Assembly: GCA_964513275.1 (NCBI GenBank)
Contig: CAZELN010000022.1
Coordinates: 1 to 17,733, forward strand
Direction of reading: 5' to 3'
Origin: UBA12478 sp964513275
GTDB taxonomy: Bacteria; Patescibacteriota; Patescibacteriia; UBA9934; GWF2-40-263
DNA length: 17,733 nt
The notes beneath the pieces were generated by a model, which was not told the origin of the DNA, did not search any database, and was given only the letters and a program-made list of their open reading frames with translations. This document shows positions 1 to 5,900 of the stretch, piece after piece. Numbering within the stretch: position 1 is the stretch's first letter; the number at the start of each line of letters is the position of its first letter. The position numbers and the translations under genes are program-made.

Positions 1-58
<58 letters not shown>

Positions 59-201
59 TGTCTCGACCAATCGAGACTCTGCTATTTGTGACACAATTTC
101 TGTGTCGGGAATAAACGTTGCAATCATACAAAAGACAAGTTGTCTTGACGGCTACTTGCAAGCCATCTGTATGATTTGGAGAAGATTCAGTTGTAATGAG
201 C
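59..201 (-). other. 16S rRNA leader with processing or antitermination hairpins
   Basis: The stretch between the rRNA promoter and mature 16S holds several inverted repeats: ATCATACA (123-130) with TGTATGAT (168-175), enclosing GGCT/AGCC (150-153/161-164) and AAGACA/TGTCTT (132-137/141-146); GACACA/TGTGTC (90-95/101-106); and TCTCGA/TCGAGA (61-66/71-76). Such leaders commonly hold the 5' half of the 16S processing stalk and antitermination sites. No boxA was recognised with certainty. Confidence 0.55.
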
Positions 202-207
202 GCGGGC

Positions 208-236
208 ATTGTATAAAAGCCCAGAAATAGTGTCAA
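208..236 (-). promoter_or_regulatory. rRNA operon promoter
   Basis: On the minus strand there is a perfect -35 TTGACA (236-231), a 17-nt spacer and -10 TACAAT (213-208). The bases just after the -10 are GCCCGCG, a GC-rich discriminator of the kind found at stringently controlled rRNA promoters. The predicted start is near 201, giving a leader of about 143 nt before the mature 16S. Confidence 0.85.
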
Positions 237-283
237 TAGCGAGGGTTTGGTGGTTGGGGAGAGGTTGGGGACAGTCTTTTTCG

Positions 284-312
284 TTGACGTTTTAGCTATT
301 TATCGGTACTCT
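284..312 (+). promoter_or_regulatory. candidate promoter for khpA
   Basis: TTGACG (284-289), a 17-nt spacer and TACTCT (307-312) match sigma70-type elements in 5 of 6 and 4 of 6 positions. It would diverge from the rRNA promoter and give a leader of roughly 95 nt before khpA. No strong Shine-Dalgarno precedes the khpA start. Confidence 0.4.
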
Positions 313-415
313 TTAAGAGTTCATTTCCTCGTGTCTTCTGGTGGCGTCATGCTGCCGCGGTCGAGAGACAATGAGGGATGACATTAGGAAATAGTAACTG
401 ACTGATGTAACAGCT

Positions 416-778
416 ATGGCTGAGAAATACCACGACCAGGAGTTCGTTGAGTACATCATCCGCGGGATCGTCAATCATCCAGATGACGTTCGTACAGAAC
501 GCATCGTTGACGAACGCGGCGTGCTCATCACTCTGCACATCAACCAAGAAGACATGGGATATGTGATTGGTCGACAGGGCCAGACGGCTCGCGCCGTCCG
601 CACATTGCTCAAGATCGTTGGCGCCAAGGAAAATGCCCGCGTCAACCTCAAGATCTATGAGCCAGAAGGATCACGCCGCCCACGTCGCGAAGATCGAGAA
701 GATCGCGATGACCGAGCGCCACGTGAGGAATTCCGTGCGTCCGACGATGACTCGTCTGTAGACGATCTGGGGATCTAG
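416..778 (+). CDS. khpA: KH-domain RNA-binding protein KhpA (YlqC family) with charged tail
   Basis: A 120-residue protein whose first ~82 residues form a single KH domain with the GxxG loop GRQG at residues 52-55, within VIGRQGQTARAVRTLL. This is the small RNA-binding KhpA/YlqC family. In other bacteria KhpA pairs with KhpB and binds many RNAs. The usual family length is 75-80 residues; here about 38 extra residues follow, first Arg/Glu/Asp-rich, then acidic. The gene is followed by trmD, as in the common rpsP-khpA-rimM-trmD order, but rimM is absent and rpsP lies about 3 kb away on the other strand. The start is the only ATG before the domain; no Shine-Dalgarno is evident. The assignment is secure, the role of the tail unknown. 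Confidence 0.9.
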   Translation: MAEKYHDQEFVEYIIRGIVNHPDDVRTERIVDERGVLITLHINQEDMGYVIGRQGQTARAVRTLLKIVGAKENARVNLKIYEPEGSRRPRREDREDRDDRAPREEFRASDDDSSVDDLGI

Positions 779-790
779 ATCAAAATCAAA

Positions 791-824
791 AAATCGGCTA
801 CCGTTGTGGTAGTCGGTTTTGTTT
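791..824 (+). terminator. hairpin plus T-tract between khpA and trmD
   Basis: CGGCTACC (795-802) pairs with GGTAGTCG (808-815), with one G-U wobble, across the 5-nt loop GTTGT. It is preceded by an A-tract and followed by TTTTGTTT. This is an intrinsic-terminator shape. Its T-tract runs straight into the trmD ATG at 825, so it may end khpA transcripts or act as an attenuator. Confidence 0.65.
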
Positions 825-1496
825 ATGAGAAAGAAAAGATTATTCGATGTCATTACCATTTTCCCAGAAGTCGTTGAGCCATATGTTCAGGCTTCAATTT
901 TAGGTCGGGCGCAGAAAGCCAAGTTGATTCAGATCAAGGCACACAATCTCCGCGACTGGACGACGGATAAACATAAGACGGTTGACGATACCCCGTACGG
1001 TGGGGGTGCTGGGATGGTCATGAAAGTTGAACCGTTTGAGAAAGCGGTTCGAAAGGTAGCCGCAGGCTTCAGCCTGCTGGGTCGTAAGAAAAAGACGCGC
1101 GTCATCGTGACAGCCGCTTCGGGAAAGACGTTCACCCAAGAACATGCCAAACGATTGGCGAAGTACGATCAACTTATTTTTTTGTGTGGTCGTTACGAGG
1201 GGATCGACTATCGCGTGACCGAGCATATTGCCGATGAGGCGTTGTCGATTGGGAACTACGTTCTCACGGGCGGGGAACTTCCGGCCATGGTCATGATCGA
1301 CGCAATCGCACGCATGGTGCCTGGCGTGATCGAAGCAGAATCATTGGCGAGCGAGTCGCACACACAGGAAGGCTTTCTTGAGTATCCGCAGTACACCAAG
1401 CCCGAAGATTATAAGGGTTGGAAGGTGCCCAAGATCCTCCTCTCAGGCGATCACAAAAAAATTGAGCAGTGGCGAAAAGGGACTGAATGGCTCTAG
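825..1496 (+). CDS. trmD: tRNA (guanine37-N1)-methyltransferase TrmD
   Basis: A 223-residue SPOUT methyltransferase that uses S-adenosylmethionine to methylate N1 of G37 in tRNAs reading CNN and GGN-type codons, preventing +1 frameshifts. Recognisable family segments are FDVITIFPE near the N-terminus, TPYGGGAGMVM, LCGRYEGIDYRV and the knot region SIGNYVLTGGELPAMVMIDA, in the expected order, with the C-terminal helical domain ending KIEQWRKGTEWL. Length is normal for the family. The frame can be read from a TTG at 819, but that codon lies in the T-tract of the upstream terminator; ATG at 825 places FDVITIFP at the usual distance from the N-terminus. No Shine-Dalgarno is visible, because the hairpin occupies the space. 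Confidence 0.95.
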   Translation: MRKKRLFDVITIFPEVVEPYVQASILGRAQKAKLIQIKAHNLRDWTTDKHKTVDDTPYGGGAGMVMKVEPFEKAVRKVAAGFSLLGRKKKTRVIVTAASGKTFTQEHAKRLAKYDQLIFLCGRYEGIDYRVTEHIADEALSIGNYVLTGGELPAMVMIDAIARMVPGVIEAESLASESHTQEGFLEYPQYTKPEDYKGWKVPKILLSGDHKKIEQWRKGTEWL

Positions 1497-1575
1497 GTTT
1501 ACAGGCCACTGAAGAAATGCTAAAAACCAACCGTTCCGTTCTTGTCTGGAATCGGACGCTGTTGAGGAGAGAAAC

Positions 1576-2177
1576 GTGGAAACTCAGATTGTTCCTTTCA
1601 AAACGATTCGAATCGACGACCTAGAAGCGACATTACGTGCTCAGCTTCAAGAAGTTCGCCAGGTTGTGCACGCGCAACGCAAGCGCGAGGTAGATCAGAA
1701 GACGCTTTTGTTCTTTGTTATTCCTATTGGCACGCTTGCGGTTTTGGCGTTTCCTTCTCTTCCCTTGGCGATGGTGGTCGTAAGTGTTGTGAGTTTTGTC
1801 TTTCTCGGCAATCTGCAAAATGCTGGCCATGCTTCTGTCCGTGGAGATGATCGTTTCAAGGAGTACGTTTCGCTTCTCTCACACCTAGACACGTGGCAGC
1901 AGTGGACGCAGTTCCTCAATCGACTCATCGCCAAGATCGAGTGCAANNNNNNNNNNTGCGGGCAGATGAACAGTTTCTGCTCGACCGCATTCGCTACGCC
2001 GGACGGCTCGCACAGGAAGGCTCGCTTGGCACGGTCATGGCGCGCCAGCAGATTGGCGCGGATCTTGTGCTAGATCTTTCTGAGCGCGTGGATGCCATGA
2101 GAAAGCGCGTGCGGGAACTTCAAGAGATCGACGCGCAGGCCATCGCCGCTTTGGAGGTTGCCAAGCTCAAGACGTGA
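1576..2177 (+). CDS. hypothetical membrane-anchored protein, interrupted by an assembly gap
   Basis: Starts at GTG 1576 behind GAGGAGAG (1564-1571). The N-terminal ~45 residues are polar and helical, followed by a hydrophobic stretch that can form one or two membrane segments (FFVIPIGTLAVL and MVVVSVVSFVFLGNL, residues ~50-83), then a polar helical part. Ten Ns at 1947-1956 interrupt it. After the Ns the coding frame that continues sensibly (RADEQFLLDRIRYAGRL to VAKLKT, stop 2175-2177) is shifted relative to the first half, simply because the true gap length is unknown. I treat the two halves as one gene since composition and strand match and no start or stop separates them. Family not recognised. 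Confidence 0.6.
1947..1956. other. assembly gap (10 Ns)
   Basis: Ten consecutive N bases inside the hypothetical membrane protein gene. The round number suggests a scaffold gap placeholder rather than a measured length, so the apparent frameshift here is not evidence of a pseudogene. Confidence 0.97.
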
Positions 2178-2218
2178 GCTCTACGTCCGTTTTCCCCAGC
2201 TCCATCTCAGGAGGGCAC

Positions 2219-2680
2219 ATGTCCTTTTCTGATCCATCTGTTCCGCCGACGTTCTCGGAGGCAGCGCGACTGTTTGACCTGAGTCCGCGTGAAGCACGGT
2301 TTCGTCACGCACAGGCTCGTGATCGAATGCTTCATCAGCAAAGCGAGATGCGCTACGCCATCGCCAATGCGAATCTCGACGCACAACGTGTTGAGGAAAC
2401 GAGGATCAAACTTGAGCGCGTGCAGCGAGATGAAAAAGAGGCGCAGAAGGTGCTCGCACTGTTGGAGGACACAGCATTTCGGCGTGAGCTGATGACGCTC
2501 GACACACACTGGCGACGGTTTCGCATGAGTCATCCAGTGGTCACTAACGATCGTTTTGCAGATGTGATGATGAGTATACCTGAGGAACAAACCGTAGATC
2601 TACGTGCCTCGTGGAGGACGATCTGCAATCTGATTGCAAGCCACGCGACAGCAACTCCCAAGTCCGCGTTTGCGCTGTAA
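2219..2680 (+). CDS. hypothetical helical protein
   Basis: A 153-residue soluble protein starting at ATG 2219, chosen because a perfect AGGAGG (2209-2214) sits 4 nt upstream; the same frame is open back to GTG 2174 but lacks such a site. The sequence is strongly charged and helical, with a likely coiled coil across residues ~25-85 (RDRMLHQQSEMRYAIANANL onward, then EETRIKLERVQRDEKEAQKV). It follows the membrane-anchored hypothetical gene after 41 nt and is closed by a strong terminator, so the two probably form an operon and may work together. No family recognised. Confidence 0.75.
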   Translation: MSFSDPSVPPTFSEAARLFDLSPREARFRHAQARDRMLHQQSEMRYAIANANLDAQRVEETRIKLERVQRDEKEAQKVLALLEDTAFRRELMTLDTHWRRFRMSHPVVTNDRFADVMMSIPEEQTVDLRASWRTICNLIASHATATPKSAFAL

Positions 2681-2687
2681 ACGTACG

Positions 2688-2717
2688 ACGACCTCTACCG
2701 GTCGTTTTTATTTTTTT
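2688..2717 (+). terminator. rho-independent terminator
   Basis: ACGACC (2688-2693), loop TCTACC, GGTCGT (2700-2705), then a T-rich tail TTTTTATTTTTTT. It closes the rightward khpA-to-2680 block. The stop codon of the convergent rlmN (2695-2697, minus strand) lies in the hairpin loop, so the two transcription units overlap tail to tail. Confidence 0.85.
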
Positions 2718-3759
2718 CACTCTGACGAGAACCTTCCATAACAATCAGCTGTCCACAAGCGGCCGCGATATCATCACCCATCGTGCGGCGGGTGGTCGCG
2801 ACCAGGTGTTTGTCGTGAAGGATTTGTAAAAATTGTTCGATCGCTGAATCGGTCGAGCATTCGAACTCGACTCCCGTGAGGTTGTAGGGAATGAGGTTCA
2901 CACGCACGTTGCCGATATGGTTTACAAATTTTGCGAGCGCGCGCGCATGCTCAGGTGTATCGTTCACACCCTTAAGCATGACGTATTCAAACGTAAGGTG
3001 GTGACGGCGATTCCCAAATTTTTGGAGGTAGCGCTTTGCCCAGTCCTCGAGCTTGGGGAGGAACTCGTCGTAGGAAGTCGGCACGATTTTTTTGCGCGTT
3101 TCTTCGATTGCGGAGTGGAGCGAAACGGCCAGGCGGATATGCGGCCAATCTGCATCCGTAAGAATTTGCTCGAGACGTGGAAGCACGCCCACGGTCGACA
3201 CGGTGATGCGCGTGCGGCCGATGTCGGTGTATTTCAAAATGAGATTGAGCGTTTTTTTCACCTCCTCGTAGTTAGCGAGAGGCTCTCCCATGCCCATGAA
3301 GACAATGTTGGAAATGCGGCCGCTGATCTCGGGATGTTCCTGTAGGTACTGCATCCAAAATCGGTATTGGTCGATGATTTCGTCCGCGATCAGGCTGCGC
3401 GTGAGTCCCATCTTTCCTGTGGCACAAAAACCGCAGCGCATGGCACACCCCACTTGTGAAGACACACAAATGGTCCACGCCTCTCGTCGATTTTTCATGA
3501 GCACGGTTTCGATTTCTTTCTCACCCGCGACTTTGAGGAGCGCTTTGTGCGTATCACCTTTAAGACTCACTTGGACGGTTTGTGGCTCTACACTCATCCA
3601 CGGAATTGCTGTGAGTGACCCGCGTAAAGACTTTGAGATCGTCGTCACGTCGTTCCAACTTTTTGCCGACGAAAAAAGTGCGTCTTCGATCTGCTTCCAT
3701 CGAAACGTCGGCTCAGAAGGGAAGAGGGCTTCAAATTGTTCGCGACGCGATTGAATCAT
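2695..3759 (-). CDS. rlmN: 23S rRNA/tRNA adenine C2-methyltransferase RlmN
   Basis: A 354-residue radical SAM enzyme that methylates C2 of A2503 in 23S rRNA and of A37 in some tRNAs. The radical SAM motif is C105-x3-C109-x2-C112 (VGCAMRCGFCATG). The cysteine pair used in the methyl-transfer mechanism is also present: C98 in ICVSSQVGC, equivalent to E. coli C118, and the cysteine in AAACGQL near the C-terminus, equivalent to C355. GMGEPLANYEEV, STVGVLPRL, LAVSLHSA and NLIPYN complete the family pattern. Start taken as ATG 3759; an in-frame TTG at 3768 lies in the flank of the upstream hairpin. It follows rpsP on the same strand after a hairpin. Confidence 0.95.
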   Translation of the reverse strand: MIQSRREQFEALFPSEPTFRWKQIEDALFSSAKSWNDVTTISKSLRGSLTAIPWMSVEPQTVQVSLKGDTHKALLKVAGEKEIETVLMKNRREAWTICVSSQVGCAMRCGFCATGKMGLTRSLIADEIIDQYRFWMQYLQEHPEISGRISNIVFMGMGEPLANYEEVKKTLNLILKYTDIGRTRITVSTVGVLPRLEQILTDADWPHIRLAVSLHSAIEETRKKIVPTSYDEFLPKLEDWAKRYLQKFGNRRHHLTFEYVMLKGVNDTPEHARALAKFVNHIGNVRVNLIPYNLTGVEFECSTDSAIEQFLQILHDKHLVATTRRTMGDDIAAACGQLIVMEGSRQSEKNKNDR

Positions 3760-3768
3760 ACAAAGCAA

Positions 3769-3793
3769 TAGGCGGGAGATGGACTCCCGCCTA
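3769..3793 (-). terminator. strong hairpin between rpsP and rlmN
   Basis: TAGGCGGGAG (3769-3778) and CTCCCGCCTA (3784-3793) form a perfect 10-bp stem with a 5-nt loop. It begins 6 nt after the rpsP stop, reading leftwards. The following sequence TTGCTTTGT is only moderately T-rich, so this may be a partial terminator or an mRNA 3' stabiliser that tunes rlmN expression against rpsP. Confidence 0.6.
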
Positions 3794-3799
3794 GGTCGG

Positions 3800-4261
3800 T
3801 TATTGTGCCCCGACGTTGTCAGTCGGGGCTCCGACCTCAGCCTCGCTGAGCGTCGGAGCTGGTTGTTCTTCTGCAGGAGCTTCTACAACTACCTTTGCTG
3901 CCTCAGCAGCTTCCTTGGCTTTGGTGGCCGCTTCTTCTGCTTTGGCTTTTGCCTCGGCAGCCTTTTCGTCAAGCTTTTTTGCTCGAGTTCCAGAGATATG
4001 TGTCACTCCATGTTTCTTGCCTTCAACGATTTTCTCGTCGATGAACAAGTTCCACATGGTGTTAGATACTTCAGCGCCCTTTTCAAGCCAGTACTTTACA
4101 CGTTCCACATTGAGCACGAGTTCGCGTGGATCTTTGCGAGGATTATAGTGACCGAGGATTTCAGTGGCGATCGCCCATGGGTCGTTGTGCTTTGGCATTA
4201 CGACCACGCGATAGACCGGAGCTCGCTTGGTTCCCACACGGGAGAGTCGAATCGATAGCAT
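3800..4261 (-). CDS. rpsP: 30S ribosomal protein bS16 with C-terminal extension
   Basis: Residues 1-80 are a canonical bS16: MLSIRLSRVGTKRAPVYRVV, then HYNPRKDP and VKYWLEKGAEVSNT. bS16 is an early-assembling 30S protein. Most family members have 80-100 residues; this one has 153. The extra part runs from about residue 95 to the end: a Lys/Ala/Glu-rich helix (AAEAKAKAEEAATKAKEAAE) followed by a Pro/Glu/Ala-rich acidic end. The gene usually sits next to khpA and trmD; here those genes are 3 kb away in the opposite orientation, suggesting a local inversion or operon split. The start is the ATG in the family-typical context; no Shine-Dalgarno is seen. Confidence 0.95.
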   Translation of the reverse strand: MLSIRLSRVGTKRAPVYRVVVMPKHNDPWAIATEILGHYNPRKDPRELVLNVERVKYWLEKGAEVSNTMWNLFIDEKIVEGKKHGVTHISGTRAKKLDEKAAEAKAKAEEAATKAKEAAEAAKVVVEAPAEEQPAPTLSEAEVGAPTDNVGAQ

Positions 4262-4309
4262 AGTTAAGGTTATTGTGAATCAAACATGAGCGTGTTTGAC
4301 GATGGCGGC

Positions 4310-4338
4310 AGAATACGGTAAATGGGTCTTGTCGTCAA
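4310..4338 (-). promoter_or_regulatory. candidate rpsP promoter
   Basis: Minus strand TTGACG (4338-4333), 17-nt spacer, TATTCT (4315-4310), giving a leader of about 40 nt that contains the small hairpin CAAACA/TGTTTG (4281-4286/4293-4298). A weaker plus-strand TTGACG (4296-4301) with TAAATG 17 nt later (4319-4324) could serve the divergent kinase gene from the same interval. Confidence 0.5.
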
Positions 4339-4353
4339 GGATTGGAGGATACC

Positions 4354-4911
4354 ATGGGTCAAATTCTGGGCTTCGTCGGCTGGCCCTGTGCCGGCAAGGA
4401 CGAGGCGGCTGAATACCTCGTGAGGGCGCATGGCGCCTACCGGTTTGGTCATTCCGATTTCATCCGCGAGCACGCGGCCGAGCTCGGAATCGAGATCCGG
4501 GAAACCTATCAGCTCTCCGCGCTCTTCGAAACGCGGGCGGCCGCAGAAGGCTATGGCTGGATCGCACGGATCGTGAGCGAGTACGTCCTGGAGATCTGGA
4601 TGCGCGAGCCGCGTGCTCTGGTCGTGGTCTCGGGTGTGCGCAACCTCGCCGAGGTTCAGGTTTACAGGGATCTGCCGGGCTTTCAGCTCGTCAGGCTCGA
4701 GGCAGACTTCGAGGTTCGCTATCCGCGTTGGCGTGGTCGTCAGCGTCCGGGAGAGCAGGGGCTCACGCGCGATGATCTGCGAGCACTCGAAGCGCTGCCC
4801 GGCAACGCAAACATCCCCGACCTCATGGCCCTCCCTGGGTCGACCATCGTCAACAATGGGAACGACAAGCCCACGTTCTATCGAGAACTCGACGCGCTTG
4901 TTCGCTCATGA
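4354..4911 (+). CDS. P-loop nucleotide/dephospho-CoA kinase-like protein
   Basis: A 185-residue protein with an N-terminal P-loop GWPCAGKD (residues 9-16), in which the usual Ser/Thr after GK is Asp. Downstream are VVVSGVRNLAEVQVYRDLPG, an Arg-rich lid-like segment (RYPRWRGRQRPGE) and STIVNNGNDKPTFYRELDAL at the C-terminus. This layout resembles AAA-type nucleotide kinases related to dephospho-CoA kinase and to the archaeal UPF0200 group; the substrate cannot be read from the sequence. The start is ATG 4354, 5 nt after GGAGG (4344-4348). The gene is visibly richer in G+C (about 65% in lines counted by hand) than khpA or vanW (about 50%). It stands alone between a divergent rpsP and its own terminator. 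Function class fairly sure, exact substrate unknown. Confidence 0.7.
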   Translation: MGQILGFVGWPCAGKDEAAEYLVRAHGAYRFGHSDFIREHAAELGIEIRETYQLSALFETRAAAEGYGWIARIVSEYVLEIWMREPRALVVVSGVRNLAEVQVYRDLPGFQLVRLEADFEVRYPRWRGRQRPGEQGLTRDDLRALEALPGNANIPDLMALPGSTIVNNGNDKPTFYRELDALVRS

Positions 4912-4935
4912 CCGCCACGCCAGGCGGTTTTTTCT
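4911..4935 (+). terminator. rho-independent terminator after the kinase gene
   Basis: ACCGCC (4911-4916), loop ACGCCA, GGCGGT (4923-4928), then TTTTTT. It begins on the last base of the stop codon. It separates the kinase gene from the strong promoter at 4966. Confidence 0.85.
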
Positions 4936-4965
4936 CTATTTTAAGCAAAATAGAACCTTTCTTTC

Positions 4966-4994
4966 TTGACAAAACCGTCAAAAAATGATATATT
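4966..4994 (+). promoter_or_regulatory. strong consensus promoter of the large RNA
   Basis: TTGACA (4966-4971) is a perfect -35, the spacer is exactly 17 nt and A-rich, and TATATT (4989-4994) matches the -10 in 5 of 6. Predicted start about 5001. No open reading frame with a ribosome binding site follows for hundreds of bases. Confidence 0.85.
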
Positions 4995-5000
4995 ATGCCG

Positions 5001-5900
5001 GTTCAAACTGTTGTCAGCCATTTTCATCTCAGAAATTTTGAGATCCAGTCTCAAGATTCCTGTGATGAAAATGGAGGTCACATGGAGCTCTTTTGAGAGG
5101 AAGCGTCTGGGGGTCGTGAGACCAAGTCACTGACCAGTCGTGGATACAAATTAAGTGACCCGGCGCACTATGCCGGTTGCACAACAGAGAGTTAGGAAAG
5201 GGGAAACAAGGACGGGGCAAAAGAGCTCTACCTTGGGTCGCGAAGCGGCTGAACTGAGTACGAAGCAAGGCTGTTGGAGCAACCGCTCGAGGAAACTCGA
5301 GGCGTCGGTGAGCGGCAACGCTCTAAAGGGTCGCGCCAAAGCATGGGAGCCAATGTCGATGAAGGCTCAAAGGTCTGGCAAACCAATTCGACCAAACAGG
5401 CCTTCTGATTTGGGCCTCCGAGTTTCAGCTCGGTTAAACGAAGTCTCCTCTCGCAGGTGGAGGTTAATCTGCGCTGCGTCAGCCGATCTGATGAGCTTGG
5501 GCGAGACTCCATCTCGCAACCCCTTGTCCGTAATGGAAAACGGTCAGCCCGCAGGGAATACGGCCTCCACTCGGAGCCCTCCTGGGACGCGGGCAGCAGT
5601 GTCCGGCAGCAGCTGCGGTGAATGCTGCCATTGAGAAAGGAGCCACGTGGCGAACTTTCCTTCCTGGTTTGGTCCTAGATAGCGCCACCCTCGGCGCTCA
5701 ATAAATAGAGGGGTGAGGTCCGGACTCGTCATCGTGAGATGAGCGGTCGGGGATCCTCACGAACCTCCCCGGCCGACTCGGCGACTTTGTCGCCACTCAC
5801 GTTGTCGACCGGGGTCCTCAACATAGGACTCGAGTCTCTCGAGCCATACGTTGAGGATAACACAAAACACACTCCATTTTCGGAGCGTGTTTTGTGTTTC
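5001..5900 (+). ncRNA. candidate large structured non-coding RNA (~0.9 kb), class unknown
   Basis: This interval has no credible protein gene: the reading frames present are Arg/Ser/Pro-rich, lack ribosome binding sites and match no family. It is packed with perfect helices: CCATTTTCATC/GATGAAAATGG (5018-5028/5064-5074) enclosing TTGAGA/TCTCAA (5038-5043/5049-5054); GGTC-GTGA-GACC (5112-5123); GTCACT/AGTGAC (5126-5131/5154-5159); CTCGAG-GAAA-CTCGAG (5286-5301); CCGAG/CTCGG (5418-5422/5429-5433); GCGAGA/TCTCGC (5501-5506/5512-5517); GGCAGCA/TGCTGCC (5605-5611/5623-5629); AGCGCC/GGCGCT (5681-5686/5693-5698); a 10-bp stem 5744-5753/5766-5775 with a wobble valid only on the plus strand; GGCGAC/GTCGCC (5780-5785/5789-5794); and a long hairpin 5816-5856. 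Two loops are GNRA. A consensus promoter precedes it and a terminator-like stem ends it. I found no RNase P, tmRNA, SRP or rRNA signature. Ends are approximate. Confidence 0.65.

Noticed and set aside
1893..2073. Frameshifted pseudogene at the membrane protein
   Set aside because: The frame change coincides exactly with the Ns, so it reflects unknown gap length rather than mutation.
4995..5178. 9-nt direct repeat ATGCCGGTT (4995-5003 and 5170-5178)
   Set aside because: Short enough to occur by chance, and the first copy lies at or before the predicted transcription start.
5481..5520. CTGATGA at 5488-5494, resembling the hammerhead ribozyme core
   Set aside because: The required GAAA after stem II and the flanking stems are missing; the GCGAGA/TCTCGC hairpin occupies the place.
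5155..5634. Long plus-strand reading frame (159 codons) inside the large RNA region
   Set aside because: Arg/Ser-rich, no ribosome binding site, no recognisable family, and it runs through many perfect hairpins; GC-rich structured RNA commonly leaves such open frames.
5228..5732. Minus-strand reading frames across the large RNA region
   Set aside because: Short, overlapping each other, low-complexity and without start signals; the promoter and strand-specific wobble in the 5744-5775 stem favour a plus-strand RNA.
5001..5900. RNase P RNA, tmRNA or group II intron
   Set aside because: No GAGGAAAGTCC/ACAGAA-type RNase P cores, no tmRNA tRNA-like ends or tag frame, and no domain V-like hairpin were found on either strand by eye. 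A covariance-model search could still overturn this.
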